This document shows positions 1 through 11,164 of a DNA stretch of 64,000 nucleotides, in pieces. The position numbers and the translations under genes were made by a program. How positions within the stretch are numbered: position 1 is the stretch's first letter; every line of letters begins with the position of its first letter. Origin of the DNA: Micrasema longulum (taxonomy: Eukaryota; Arthropoda; Insecta; Trichoptera; Brachycentridae); NCBI GenBank assembly GCA_022494885.1, contig JAGVSM010003551.1, positions 248,001-312,000 of the forward strand. Direction: 5' to 3'. The notes beneath the pieces are model-generated. The model was given only the letters and a program-made list of their open reading frames with translations, did no database searches and had not been told where the DNA came from.

Positions 1-65
1 ACTATCTGCTTCCCAACTACGGAGAAATGCTATGGCAGTAGTTAAACTTGATATTTGTTATAAGT

Positions 66-115
66 GATTCATCATCATCATCACTTAGCCCTTATCCGCA
101 CCTGATGGTGCATAG
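66..115 (-). repeat. SINE2 tail fragment
   Basis: On the minus strand this reads as a 'ctatgcaccatcaggtgcgg' block followed by a run of TGA repeats. The same block ends other copies in this window at 23.1, 32.0, 38.5, 48.2 and 56.8 kb. Only the last ~50 bp of the element is present. Confidence 0.7.
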
Positions 116-665
116 AGCACTACACTGACGAAGCGTAAGCTGGTTTGCGTTAGTAGATTTATTAAATATTGTAATTTTCACAGCGCGAATGAATAAGGAA
201 ATGGAGTGAATAGACTGACTTTTTTGTAGTTTTTCTTATTTCTCTCGGTAACCTGATTAAACGACAGAAAGCCAAAAACTTTCACATTCACAACAGATAA
301 CGGACAGACCACCGTCCAATAAAGACGGTTTCGCGTCAGTCTTCATACTGTTTTATCTTTGTTATTGTTTATTATTAAATATAGTTATCACCACGGTTTG
401 TTAGAGCAAATTATTGTTTTAATATTTTCCTATACGTTTTTAGAGCAAAAATCGATTTGAGATTAAACACGTACTTCCCGACTTGATTTAGGCTTGATTG
501 AATTTGGCGAGAGAAAAAAAAACAGGTTTGGAAATTAATTTTTGCCGTGGGATACCAAAAATGGCCTAACCAGTTAAGTCAAATGCAGGGTATCTCAATC
601 GTCCATCACAGGAAGGTAAAAAATACTTCAGTTTACCAAAAAAAACAAGCACTTTCAAATATTTC
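116..665. other. Unassigned AT-rich sequence
   Basis: No coding signal or repeat that recurs in this window was recognised here. Confidence 0.4.
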
Positions 666-667
666 AG

Positions 668-745
668 GTCATCTTTCTTAGAAATCGAACCCGGAACCTC
701 GAGCATTTTCAAACGCGTCCACTACTACTACACTATGAAGCAGAC
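668..745 (-). repeat. SINE2 tRNA-like head
   Basis: The minus strand shows an A-box-like 'gtgtagtagtagtggacgcg' followed by a B-box 'ggttccgggttcgatttc'. This is the 5' head seen at 31.5, 38.7, 49.6 and 57.0 kb. The body and the TGATGA tail are not adjacent, so this is a truncated copy. It cannot form a complete tRNA acceptor stem. Confidence 0.65.
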
Positions 746-2416
746 GTTTTTCTAGTAGGTTATATTTTTTCAGGAATTTTACTTGAGAGATGCCATCGAG
801 TCGACCATTGTTTTGGTTCTATTTCATACATAAATTTCTGCTCGTAATCCACTTGAATACAGGTAAAGTCACGTTATGTTATTATGTTACCTGATTTTAC
901 TTTTTAGAATTTCAATGCTCTTCTTTTACACACATAACTGTAGAGGATTTATTATAATGTTGACAATAATACTATGGTTATGAATGAAGATACATTTATG
1001 TAATCTAACATTCGAAATGAGCGCACTTAATTTAGGACGTCATCGATCTCTAAATTCCATAATCAATCATTTGTCAAATCGAAATAGGAATTGCTGTGCA
1101 CCGCCATCATTACTGTCAAACATCTCTTTAGTCTGATATTCCGAATAATTTCGCACCAGTAAAATATTTGCACTAGATTTCAGGTCCAGAACATTTAAAA
1201 ATAATTTTCATGAACGGAGTATTTCTCGTAATCAGAATATTTAAAAAAGATGATCTTAATTTTTTCATCCAATTGAGTTTGGAAAAAAAATATCAAATTT
1301 TCTCAGTTTTATAACCGTTTTCTCTTTTATATTCCCGTATTCTCTCCCTGGATTGTGGCACAATAGTCATAATTTTTATTGAAGTTTTTCTATAATTTAC
1401 TATAAAAAAAAATATTTTTAATACAAACAGACGTACACAACAGATGTTAATATTTAAATACTATTTAAATAAATCTAATAAATAATATGGCCCGCAAACC
1501 AATTAAATGTTTTTAACTTATTTTAAATAAAAAAAAGCGACGTGACGCGACGGTTTAAACAATATGTTAATATTATGAAAAGTAAATGAAACAATCTTCT
1601 TGTTGTAAATTAAAAAAAAAACAGGGACAAAACAAGGAGATAGTAGGACGGGGAAAAAAATAAAGTTATAAGGAGTGGTATAGGATGAATAAAGGCAAGT
1701 AGGAGTGTAAAATTGCATTTGGTTAAATGACGAGGAATAAAACGCCAACAAAACACACCCTTAATTCTATTATAATTGCATTTATAAAAAGGGAACCAAA
1801 TAAGATTTATTCATTTCAAATTACATTTGTGCATATATTCACCAACATATGATATGATGACTTTTTAGACTGTACCCGTGTTAAGCCATATTAGTCATCA
1901 ACAACAAAATATTTCATAATTTCATAAGATACAGTATAAATACTTTTAAAAATATCAAAATACAAGAAATAACATGAAATACTTTGAAAATAAAAAATTC
2001 GTATGATACCATATTACAAATGACAATTGAAATTTGAAAAATAGCAATCCAAATAAAATAAATAACATTATAACGTTATATAATTTAAGTCTATTGAGTT
2101 ACAAACATAAACCAGTATACAGAGTATTTATATCATTAATATCAATGGAATATAATGTAGTAAAAAAATATAATTACTAATTAAATAATTTACGTTTCGT
2201 ATATGAAATAATCAAAACAGCAACAAAATTAACGGGTTTGATCTAAAAAATAGAACGAGACATCAAAAAATATAAAGTTATTTTAAGGAAAAGTATAAGG
2301 AAGGAAGGAAAGCAAAAAGGGATGCAATAAATTGATTTATTCAATAAATTAATGCGAGCGTCAAAATTTTAACTAGTGCAATAAAATTATACAAAAACCT
2401 TAAAAATCACCTTGTT
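746..2416. other. Unassigned AT-rich sequence
   Basis: Nothing codes convincingly. The 77-codon open frame at 1518-1751 (minus) has low-complexity composition and no recognisable domain. Confidence 0.4.
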
Positions 2417-3028
2417 TTGTCCTTCCATCTTCGGAAGTACGGGGTTATAATTGATATATTTTCGGAAGTGCGGGGTTATAATTTTAACATAGGTGTTGGT
2501 ATTGAATTTTTAAATTATAATTTGTTACTGTTTATTTTGAAATTATTAAGACTAAGCGATAGGAGAAGTATAACTGATTTATTAAATTTATATAAAATAA
2601 TCCATTCTATGTTTGACACCCCTGCACTTTTACCACTAATTAATTTTAATGTACCGAAAAGGACAACTCGGCAAACCTACCAATACTGTGGCAACAATAC
2701 TTCGACATCATATGGTAAAAATGCAGTCATCAATAGACTTCACTCTCTAGGCAATAAGTACCAGGACGTTGGTGACTCATTTCACATGAAATTTAGTACA
2801 TATAGAACGGCTTTTCTTCTTTATTTCATTGGTACTAGTTCTAGGTAACTATTTGTTACTATTGTGAAAAATTTGTTTTAAACGTGTTTTTTTCTTTCTT
2901 TTTTCGTTTCTTTTCTTGAATTAATTTATAAGTAAAAAATATTTCTCTTTATCATTTTTTTTACATCATTATATATTTTCATACATAAACATATACTATT
3001 GACCTAAATATTAGTATTAAATAAAAAT

Positions 3029-3069
<41 letters not shown>

Positions 3070-3365
3070 ATGTTATTCAAAATTGTTTTCTTTGTTTTTT
3101 TTTTAACTGGTTCAAAGTATTTCTAATACTGAATTATCTTTTTTTTTCGATAATTATATAACTGGTAATATTTTATTATTTTATATAGTTTATATTTCTT
3201 TGACTCTCTTAATTTGTTAATTTATAATATAGTTTTAAATGCTCTGTATTACTTATGCTTACATGTATGTATATTTAATTGTATTTGTAACTAATATGTA
3301 AAAGGCACTAAGTGCCGTTTATTACAATAAAATAAAAATAAAATAGAATAAAAAAAAATATTTTG
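2417..3365 (+). pseudogene. Jockey-like LINE: RT C-terminal region and 3' UTR
   Basis: The 143-codon frame at 2417-2848 carries the late C-terminal signature of Jockey-like non-LTR retrotransposon reverse transcriptases: 'RRSITDLLNLYKIIHSMFD' (about residues 50-68), then 'INFNVPKRTTRQT' and 'VINRLHSLGNKYQD'. The catalytic palm is absent, so this is a 5'-truncated copy. The frame opens inside a 30-bp tandem duplication (2430-2490), so the apparent start is not a real gene start. After the stop comes ~450 bp of AT-rich 3' UTR with a (TA)n tract, a 'ggcactaagtgccgttt' block near 3306, and an A-rich (AATAAA)n tail ending near 3360. The element is dead for retrotransposition by itself. Clade assignment (Jockey versus CR1) is by eye. 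Confidence 0.75.
3031..3066. repeat. (TA)n microsatellite
   Basis: An uninterrupted TA dinucleotide run inside the 3' UTR of the flanking LINE. Confidence 0.9.
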
Positions 3366-3840
3366 TATTTTTTTAAATAAAACAAACTGACTCAAAAAAA
3401 AATTCTGATACTTTTTCTTTAGAAAAAATCAAAATGCGGTCAGTTTTGGGATGTGGAAAATTTAAGTACGAGACCTCGAATTTGTCGATTTTAACTAGTC
3501 ATAATCATTAATCAGTCTTTTTCGTGTTGTTTTCGGGGAGGCACCTGCGAGAAAAAAATGGCAAAACTGTAATCAAATACCTATCCATCGATTTGCACGT
3601 CCATAAGTGTGGATTTAAAATTTAAAAGGGAAAAAATGCAATAAAAGATAAGACTTGGCAAAAACATTTATATCTAAAAAATAAACCAATATCATTGCAT
3701 TTTAGTTTTAATTTCTTTGGATTCAAAAAAAAAATATGGACTAAATGTTTGGCAGTTTTTTGTGCTGAGATTTGGTATGTAAACGCTGATTTACTTGTTT
3801 TTAGGAAATTAAATTTTATTTTTAATAAAATCACTCTTAA
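3366..3840. other. Unassigned AT-rich sequence
   Basis: No element or gene was recognised. Overlapping frames on both strands (3622-3906 minus, 3695-3880 plus) are mutual shadows with no domain. Confidence 0.4.
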
Positions 3841-3893
3841 GAAGCGCTCTTGGAGTATTAGGTACAAAATGGCGCTGTGAATGTAATAAAGAT
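3841..3893 (+). repeat. CR1/L2-type LINE 3' end fragment
   Basis: The stretch 'gcgctcttggagtatta...acaaaatggcgctgtgaatgtaataa' matches the 3' end of the LINE at 20443-20490 ('ggcgcccttgaagtatta...aaaaatggcgcgatataag'). Only the terminal ~50 bp remains. Confidence 0.55.
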
Positions 3894-3960
3894 CCCACAC
3901 GCTCATACACAGTTAATCACAAATCAAACACCTGCTGGTCATTTATGGAAATTTGATTAT

Positions 3961-4840
3961 AGACAGAATAGTAAATATAACAAAAGGAAATGTGATATAT
4001 TAAACCAGCAAGTATGAGTCCTGTAAATTATCAAATTCCATATTTCCCTAACAAAAAAAATCACTCTCTGTTTCTATAAATGCAACTTAAATAATAATTC
4101 AATAGACGTGGACTGTAAAATAGATTGATTAATGTGGCGGCCTCCGTGGTGTCGTGGTCAAGACAGAATAGTAAATATCGATTAAAGACAGAATAGTAAA
4201 TATAACAAAAGGAAATGTGATATATTAAACCAGCAAGTGTGAGTCCTGTAAATTATCAAATTCCACATTTCCCTAACAAAAAAAAAATCACTCTCTGTTT
4301 CTATAAATGCAACTTAAATAATAATTCAATAGACATGGACTGTAAAACAGATTAATTTATATGGCGGCCTCCGTGGTGTAGTGGTCAAGACAGAATAGTA
4401 AATATCGATTAAAGACAGAATAGTAAATATAACAAAAGGAAATGTGATATATTAAACCAGCAAGTGTGAGTCCTGTAAATTATCAAATTCCATATTTCCA
4501 TAACAAAAAAAAAATCACTCTCTGTTTCTATAAATGCAACTTAAATAATAATTCAATAGACATGGACTGTAAAACAGATTGATTTATATGGCGGCCTCCG
4601 TGGTGTAGTGGTCAAGACAGAATAGTAAATATCGATTAAAGACAGAATAGTAAATATAACAAAAGGAAATGTGATATATTAAACCAGCAAGTGTGAGTCC
4701 TGTAAAATATCAAATTCCATATTTCCCTAACAAAAAAAAATCACTCTCTGTTTCTATAAATGCAACTTAAATAATAATTCAATAGACATGGACTGTAAAA
4801 CAGATTGATTTATTAGGCGGCCTCCGTGGTGTAGTGGTCA
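3961..4840 (+). repeat. ~227-bp tandem array containing a SINE1 5' fragment
   Basis: Three complete units begin at 4161, 4388 and 4615 with spacings of 227, 227 and 226 bp. A shorter first unit (3961-4160) lacks a 25-bp 'agacagaatagtaaatatcgatt' leader. Each unit ends in 'ggcggcctccgtggtgtagtggtcaagac', the first ~29 bp of SINE1, including its A-box-like motif but not its B box. At 4841 the last unit passes without a break into the rest of a SINE1 copy. Units differ at only a few bases, so the expansion is recent. Short 'agac' homology at the unit junction fits a duplication break inside the SINE head. Confidence 0.9.
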
Positions 4841-5009
4841 AGACGCTTGACTCACACACGAAAGGTTCCGGGTTCGATTCCCGGTGAGAACACAAAAATT
4901 AAAGTGTGTATTTTTTCAAGCCTGGGTGTTCTGTGATGTAATTCACCACTGTAATTGAGCCTCCTGGCCTGTTGTGGTGCAAAAATAAATAAAAAAAAAT
5001 AAAAAAAAT
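4816..5009 (+). repeat. SINE1, near full length (tRNA-headed)
   Basis: The head has an A-box-like 'gtggtgtagtggtcaagac' and a canonical B box 'ggttcgattcc' (about 4868). A body follows, then the diagnostic tail 'aattcaccactgtaattgag' and 'cctcctggcctgttgtggtgc', ending in an (AAATAAA)n tract near 5009. Related copies lie at 12.87, 17.36 and 25.29 kb, two of them reversed. The acceptor-stem halves do not pair, so this is a tRNA-derived SINE rather than a tRNA gene. It would be RNA polymerase III transcribed and depend on a LINE for mobility; the partner LINE was not identified. Confidence 0.8.
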
Positions 5010-6015
5010 GTCAGAATATAGATTTTTCCAAAATTTCTACATAAGAAGTTCATTGTTTTGAGTTTCAACAGTCTTGCTGTATTTTGAATCCGTAAATACA
5101 TACCTTGACAATGAGCTGAATTTTTCAAAGAAACGTAATTTAAAGGTGTCATCACTTTTATCAATCCAACAATGCCCCATTTAACAATGTGTATCCACAT
5201 AGCTTAATGTTTCAAGCACGATAAATTCCCTAACAAAATATTGCAAGTTGAAACTTTTTTGCTCAAATAAAACTCTAAAATGAATTAGTTGAGGACTACC
5301 ATCACTAGAAAAGCCTCGTTAGCTGGTGGAAACATTTTTTTAAGCTTGGATTTATTAAACGACTTTTATTTATCTTCCAATGATTAAAAGCTCTTTATTT
5401 ACATCAAATTATTTGCTGTTTGTGTCAAAACGAGAAATGTTAAATTAATTTATCCTTAATATCTTCTAACTTTGAACATTTCCTAAAATGTGTACGTTTC
5501 GTTCAATTAATTACAAGTTCCTGGTATATTGAAATTTGAAAATAATATTGGAAGCTGTAACTTGAAATAATTTACTTATTATTTATTTTGTTTAAAATTA
5601 TGGAATTTTATTTAATCTGTAGATCGGTTTTGGAACACGGGTGGTTCTTTTTAAACTAAAATTATTTTCTTATAAATTACACAAAACTTCACACTAGGGT
5701 CCCGATTACAATTATATTTGGAAAATAGGGAAGTTATTTCGGATTGTTGATAAATTGAAATTGAATTTCCTGTGCATAAATGTGTATATTTGCATAAAAA
5801 TTTAACTATCGTCGTCGAAAATCTGTAATAGAACCCGAGTAAAAATATTATTCAACCCTTTACCGCAAACAGTGCCAGTTTTGGCTCAATGTATGAAAGT
5901 GAATCTGTATTTTTTATCAATTCTCAAAAAAACTATCGCATATGTATGTTAAAAGTGCATGAAGTGCCAAAAATGTCCGAGTTTTAATTTGGGTTCTTAA
6001 TGCGTTTAAGGCTGC
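5010..6015. other. Unassigned AT-rich sequence
   Basis: No gene was recognised. The 85-codon minus frame at 4943-5200 overlaps the SINE tail and has no domain. Confidence 0.4.
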
Positions 6016-6816
6016 CTATGACCTAGTATATTTTACTTTACAACAAACAAACACACCATCACGCCGTTTCCCGTAAGGGTAGGCAGAGAAGATAGAACGC
6101 CACAAAACTCTATCTTTGCATACAGATCTCGCTTCCTCTACACTCATACATCTTCTCATGCAAGCGCGCCGATTATCTATTTCTGCATCATCAACATTCG
6201 CATTGTAAATATTCTTAGCCGTTCTCTCGCTGTCCATTCGTTCTACATGTCCAGACCAGTGCAGAGCTCCTTTCTTGATTTTGTCGATAATGCTTGTCTC
6301 AGCCTTACATAATGTACGGATCTCAACATTTGTGCATCTATCCGTACATAATTTTACCACACATTCGCCTGAGAGATCGCATTTCGACGGCATTCAGCCT
6401 ACTTTCATCCCTGTTTTTCCAAGTCCATACTTCGCTCCCATACATCAGGGCCAGGACCAGGACTCCATTGTGAACTGCCAATTTTGCCTCTTGGGAAAAA
6501 CATTTATTTGCCAAGGTCGATTTAAGTGCGCCGTTCGCTCTGTTCCCGGCACCCTCCTTTCAATATCTTTCTCAGTCATTCCATCCCCAGTAAACATCCT
6601 TCCCAGATACACAGATTCCTCTACTTGTTTTAGTATAACTCCATTCACAGTGATTTCACATTTAGTCATACTTTCGTTTCTTTCAAAAACCATCACATTC
6701 GATTTATCGACATTCATCAGCAAATCGCTTCTCTTGCATACATCGTAGACCTTTGTTACCAAGAATTGCAGTTCCTCTTTGTTATTAGCAAGGAGTACAG
6801 CATCGTCAGCATACAA
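6016..6816 (-). pseudogene. RTE-like LINE: RT palm to C-terminus, frameshifted
   Basis: On the minus strand the frame at 6816-6445 starts with 'MYADDAVLLA', the YADD catalytic box of the reverse-transcriptase palm. It continues through 'NVDKSNVMVFER' and the thumb-region 'VYLGRMFTGDG'. After a frameshift the second frame (6393-6016) gives 'TDRCTNVEIRTLCKAETSII', 'ALHWSGHVERMDSERTAKNI' and the end motif 'RRACMRRCMSVEEARSVCKD'. This C-terminal tail is characteristic of a common insect LINE group that I take to be RTE-like. No endonuclease domain is present. At least three other copies occur in the window (21.2, 26.6 and 60.0 kb). Confidence 0.85.
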
Positions 6817-7082
6817 AAGACAATTGACTTATATAAAGATAACTTTATATATATTTTTATTATTTATATATAATCGACTTTACTGCACCCAATAATACTA
6901 ATATTGTATTTTTTTATATTGTGAACTGGCTACTTTCTGCATAACTACGTTCAATTGAACCGTAATCCAAAGGAGTGTTTTAGACTTGGTAGTTACTCTC
7001 AGGTCAAAATTCTGATAACAAAATGGATAGAGATAAGTCAGTTTCATTGTGGGAAATATATCTATATTAACATATGATGTAT

Positions 7083-7145
7083 TACAGTTGGATAATTTAT
7101 ATAGCGCCATTTGTGTGAAAATCACCTCAAGGGCGATGTACAGTA
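7083..7145 (-). repeat. CR1/L2-type LINE 3' end fragment
   Basis: On the minus strand, 'tcgcccttgaggtgatttt' followed by 'aaatggcgctatataaatta' matches the 3' end at 20443-20490. It is a 5'-truncated relic. Confidence 0.6.
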
Positions 7146-8086
7146 AATAAATATCCCAGCATTTTTTTCAGCTACAGAACGCATGGACGGTAAGTCATCT
7201 GGCCCCCATTTACATTAGGTTGTAATTTTACAATGAAGTTTAGTGTTTAAATGATATTAAATTAATATATAATATTTAAAAAACTCATTTTTTTTAAATA
7301 GTCGTTAGATAATAACTAGTCTTGCAGATGCTGAGCGCATGGACTGTGGAATTTCTACACCACGTTTAGAAAATGTATATATTTTACGGTTTGTAATATT
7401 TACATATTGAAACAAGATTACCAATCGCCTTGCAGCTACAAGGCGCATGGACGAGTGGAATGCAAGCTGCTTAAAATTATAATAATAAAAAAATAAACAT
7501 TCAGCTGAGTAGATCTTTGTCAAGTGTTCACGCTAACAAGTAAACAATAAAAAAAATAAAAATAAAAAGAAGACTCGTAAGTCTTACCTTAAAAAGTTTG
7601 AAATCTCTTCCGCTTCTAGATTTATAATTATGAAAGTCCTAAATATTATTTTAATACCTTTCAATTTTCAACATGTATCCAGGAAGTAGTCCGCTTTTCA
7701 AGTAACAGATGAAAGTCAGAGAAGTAAACAATGATATGATGAATAATTAAAACTTTCTTTCAAATATATACTTTTTCATACATTAATTTAGATTTTACTG
7801 TACATACATTGTAAGATAACTCTGTTAACTTCCAACTGCGATCGAAACCTTGATTGTTAAAAGAGTTTTAAATACGACAAAATGCTTGCAAGCCACACTA
7901 AAAAATGACAATTTATCAAACAATCAAGATAAATGCATAAGGTATATTATAATTTATTTTACCAGATCATGGACTTCCATTTTTACACCTCAAAAATGCT
8001 TACTTTCTCTGTTGCAATAAATTTTAATCTTGATAACTCTTAAGAAACTGAAAATGTTGTAGGGAAATAAAAATCATCATCATTTT
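7146..8086. other. Unassigned AT-rich sequence with a recurring motif
   Basis: No gene was seen. The string 'gcatggac' recurs with similar flanks near 7178, 7335 and 7447, twice preceded by 'ttgcag'. This suggests an old unrecognised repeat. Confidence 0.35.
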
Positions 8087-8290
8087 ATGTACTTCTGCTC
8101 TATGGTTGGAGCATAATTATCCTGGAAGATCTTTGTGGACACCAATTATCTATGTTGGCTGCCAGCACCTGTGCATCCTCCCAAATTAGGTTCGTGTTCT
8201 GACATGAACTACCGACAGCAGCGGACGTCCCGGGCGTCGAGAACCTGTGCCCGTATTGTGGAAATGGAAAGTTAACAGCTATCTTCACAT
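8087..8290 (-). pseudogene. LINE RT C-terminal scrap (same family as 43.7-44.4 kb)
   Basis: The minus-strand frame includes 'EDAQVLAANIDNWCPQ', which parallels 'EDAKELAADRDFLEDLCG' in the remnant at 43.7 kb. The nucleotide blocks 'ggaggatgcacaggtgctgg' and 'ggaggatgcaaaggagctgg' also correspond. Only the last ~60 codons of the ORF remain. A further scrap of this family seems to lie at 9605-9690. Confidence 0.55.
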
Positions 8291-9089
8291 TTATGTTTAA
8301 AGTATAATTAAGTTTTTTTTATTTTAAATATAATAAGCGTACTTTTTTCTATGCATCTTCAATTACTGGTTTTTAATTAACAACGAAGATACTTTAATTT
8401 TTTATACAAAAATACACATTTTCAAATATAAATTTTGCAAGTTCCCTTGTAATGAAGCCCAGGTGCCTTGTGAAGTACACAAGCTTAGTTAAAGCTCCCA
8501 TACTGCATCTGCAGTAAACTGCCAAGCCAACTTTTTTGCCTCCGCTTGGCAGGGGCGAACCGTGTATAGAAGCAATTATGCGCAGCTTACCATTATATTT
8601 GACTATCCATAATAATGTTTTATTGTAATTTTATTAACAGAAAAACAAATAAATATTTACTTCTTATTTTAAGTCATTTCCACCGTTTGTTTTTTATCCT
8701 AATATAAATATAAATTTTTATAAAGCGCACCCAGCGCTTGAGGTGAGCTAAGAAACTAGCGGATTATTTCAGCCTATTTTTTCATAAAAATAAGTATACT
8801 ATATTTTGAATGTCAAAACCCCAGTGCGGGTGTTTTCTCCTAGATTAAACTTGCAGATTACACAAATTATTTGAAGATTCTTGATTTGGAAAACAGTATT
8901 TCAAACATTGTTTCTTAAGGACTATTTTTCTTTGAGATCGTACTTTTGACATTAGACCATAATTACTTTCATGCGTTATATTGCAGGACATGTAGCGCTC
9001 CACGCGGCCGTTTTTAGCATTATTAATTACTATAACAATTCAGCCAGTTAACATTTCAATTGAACACCTAATATCAACTGATTTTTTTA

Positions 9090-9420
9090 TTTTTTTTTTA
9101 TTTTTTATTATTAATAAAACATACAATACAAAAATTACATATTATACTCCCAGGAGTTAGTAGAAACTCATTTGGGACCGTAAATAAGAAAAAAACATTT
9201 TTTTGACAATACATAACATCATACAAATTAATACATCCGAAATAAAAAGAAAACTTTATTGGATAAAAAACATAAAACACCATCTTATGTAAACTACATT
9301 AATAATTATCAATATCAAAAAAATTTAAGAAATATTTTTTAATTGCGACACTTCTGGATTTTTTATTGAGTTTTTCGTATCTTAGTGGTATTTTTTAATG
9401 AGTTAAATATTTAAATAATG
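9090..9420 (-). repeat. LINE 3' end (ORF terminus plus UTR), antisense
   Basis: This block is strongly similar to 31.57-31.86 kb and partly to 30.2-30.33 kb. Read on the minus strand it ends an ORF ('LRYEKLNKKSRSVAIKKYFL', near 9380-9320). The UTR then carries 'tcccaaatgagtttctacta' and 'ctcctgggagtataatatg', closing in an AT-rich A tail near 9095. The orientation is set by the tail. It is non-coding as it stands. Confidence 0.65.
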
Positions 9421-9604
9421 GAAAATATATCTTTATAATAAATCAGGAAGTTACATTGTTTGAGTTTATTTCATAGATGAGAGTTGTTGTATCACACAGA
9501 ACCACAGAAAAATATCAATTTATAGTATATATTACTTACATTATATTATGTAGCTCCTATGTAGGTACAAATATATGTTTTTTTATAGCTTACCTGTAAA
9601 TAAA

Positions 9605-9690
9605 ATCACCATTTGCCGCTGCCGCTTGGTGATGATTGTCACCGGAGTTTGCTGCGTCCGTTCTCTTAACACCAGCGACGAAAGAATGAT
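9605..9690 (-). repeat. LINE fragment related to 43.7-44.4 kb
   Basis: 'gtttgctgcgtccgttctctt' closely matches 'atctgctgcgtacgttctctt' at ~43.94 kb, in the same orientation. It is too short for any statement on coding. Confidence 0.45.
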
Positions 9691-9981
9691 CCTTACAAAT
9701 TCAAACAAATAAACCTGCTTATTAAAATGTATTTTTCTATGCTATCTTAAGAAATAATAATTTAAGGCTACAGATAACTCAAGAGTTTTCTGTGACAAAG
9801 TTTCTTTGTTATTTAAAAAATAATTGTTTCAGCCATCTTAGAAATTATCTGAATGATCTTTTATAATTCGTTTATCAACTGTACTAGGGAATTCGGCCCT
9901 TTAGGCCTTATCGTCTTGTAATTGATGGAATAAAGTTAAAAATATGTTTTTAATAGTTTATTTTTAGATATTCACATTAAA

Positions 9982-10715
9982 AATATTTTATTTTATTTTA
10001 TTCAGAAAACATACAGTCATACAAAATAAGTTTGAAAAACAACAACTTTTTAACATTAAAAGACCAATTAAGTTTTCATAAATTAAAAAGATTTAAAAAT
10101 TAAATGTGACAAAAAAATAAATAAGAATTTTAAGTGAGAAAAGAATAAAAATACCGAATGTTCACTCCGAGCCATACGCGCTCACACATGAACGCACATA
10201 TAAAACATACACAAACATATACATTACATGCAGCACATATACATAGCATAAACCACCAAGATGCACATTCAGCAACTATCCCAAATAATCGACCCCATGA
10301 AGAAATTTTCTGTACAAATGCAACGTGCAGTTAAAATGTCTACATCAATACTGAGTCCGTTATAATTTCTACAGGTACGTCTAATGAATGAATTCGAGGT
10401 ATAATTGTTTTTACAAGTTGGTACATAAAAAAGGGAATTTAATCTAGTATAGTGAAGAGGACAACGGAAACCAATATTTTGTAAAAGATACGGCGAATCA
10501 ACTATATTATTGAGAATTTTGAAACGAAAAATTAAATCATATCTAATGCGTCTTTTTGTAGTGATTCTATATTAAAATTGATCAAAGATGCGCCGTAATC
10601 ATTTTCAGTGTTGCCAAAACGATATTCCAGGCTCCTTATAAATTTCTTTTGAATGTTTTCAATTTGATTAATATATACATTTTATTGAGGGGACCATACT
10701 AATGAAGCGAATTCG
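9982..10715 (-). pseudogene. Jockey-like LINE: RT C-terminal region and 3' UTR, antisense
   Basis: Reading the minus strand, 10680-10556 gives 'NQIENIQKKFIRSLEYRFG'. After a one-base frameshift near 10556, an open frame of about 96 codons (10556-10269) gives 'RRIRYDLIFRFKILNNIVD', 'PYLLQNIGFRCPLHYTRLN' and 'NNYTSNSFIRRTCRNYNG'. This is the classic end of a Jockey-like reverse transcriptase: the 'RR..YDL.F.(F/Y)KI' helix, the 'I.F..P..(Y)(T)R' strand and the 'N.FIRR..R.YN' helix. The frame ends in TGA at 10271-10269. The 3' UTR then ends in an (AAATA)n tail at 9982-10005. The catalytic palm has been lost. Confidence 0.8.
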
Positions 10716-11164
10716 ATATATATATATATTATGGTTTATATGGCACAACTGATGTTTTTTTGCATTTTAACAAAGCGAATTTCAGATTTATTATTTTTTT
10801 CTTGTGTTTTTTTTATCGCGCTACTGGGGTGTTCTAGCCAGTGTCGTGTTTTGTTGATATTTACACACTTTTATCTTAGTAATTTACGGCACTACCGCAA
10901 TTTGAATTCACATACATAATAATATTTTTTATCCTCCGGAACACATAAACAGGGTAATATAATATTAATTGATTTTTATCTCGTATGCATGAAACGAATA
11001 CATAATTAAAAATTATTTACCCTATAAACACAGACGGAGTCAATTTCACAAAAAAAAAACTTCACTTTATTATTTCTATAATTCTTTTTTCCACGGGGAT
11101 GTGACATTGTGTTACCACAAGCAAAAGACGGAATATTATAAAGTTCAGACATTTGAAAAAAAAT
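10716..11164. other. Unassigned AT-rich sequence
   Basis: No gene or recurrent repeat was recognised. Confidence 0.35.

Noticed and set aside
3961..4840. A CRISPR-like array
   Set aside because: Units are full-length ~227-bp tandem copies without unique spacers, in eukaryotic repeat DNA.
4816..4892. A tRNA gene (A box and strong B box)
   Set aside because: The 5' and 3' acceptor-stem halves do not pair and a SINE body with an A-rich tail follows. The same head recurs in other copies. The heads at 34.5, 50.3, 55.9 and 59.1 kb were rejected for the same kind of reason.
6275..6748. 157-codon plus-strand frame, the longest in the window
   Set aside because: It is the antisense shadow of the RTE-like reverse transcriptase, which has clear motifs on the minus strand.
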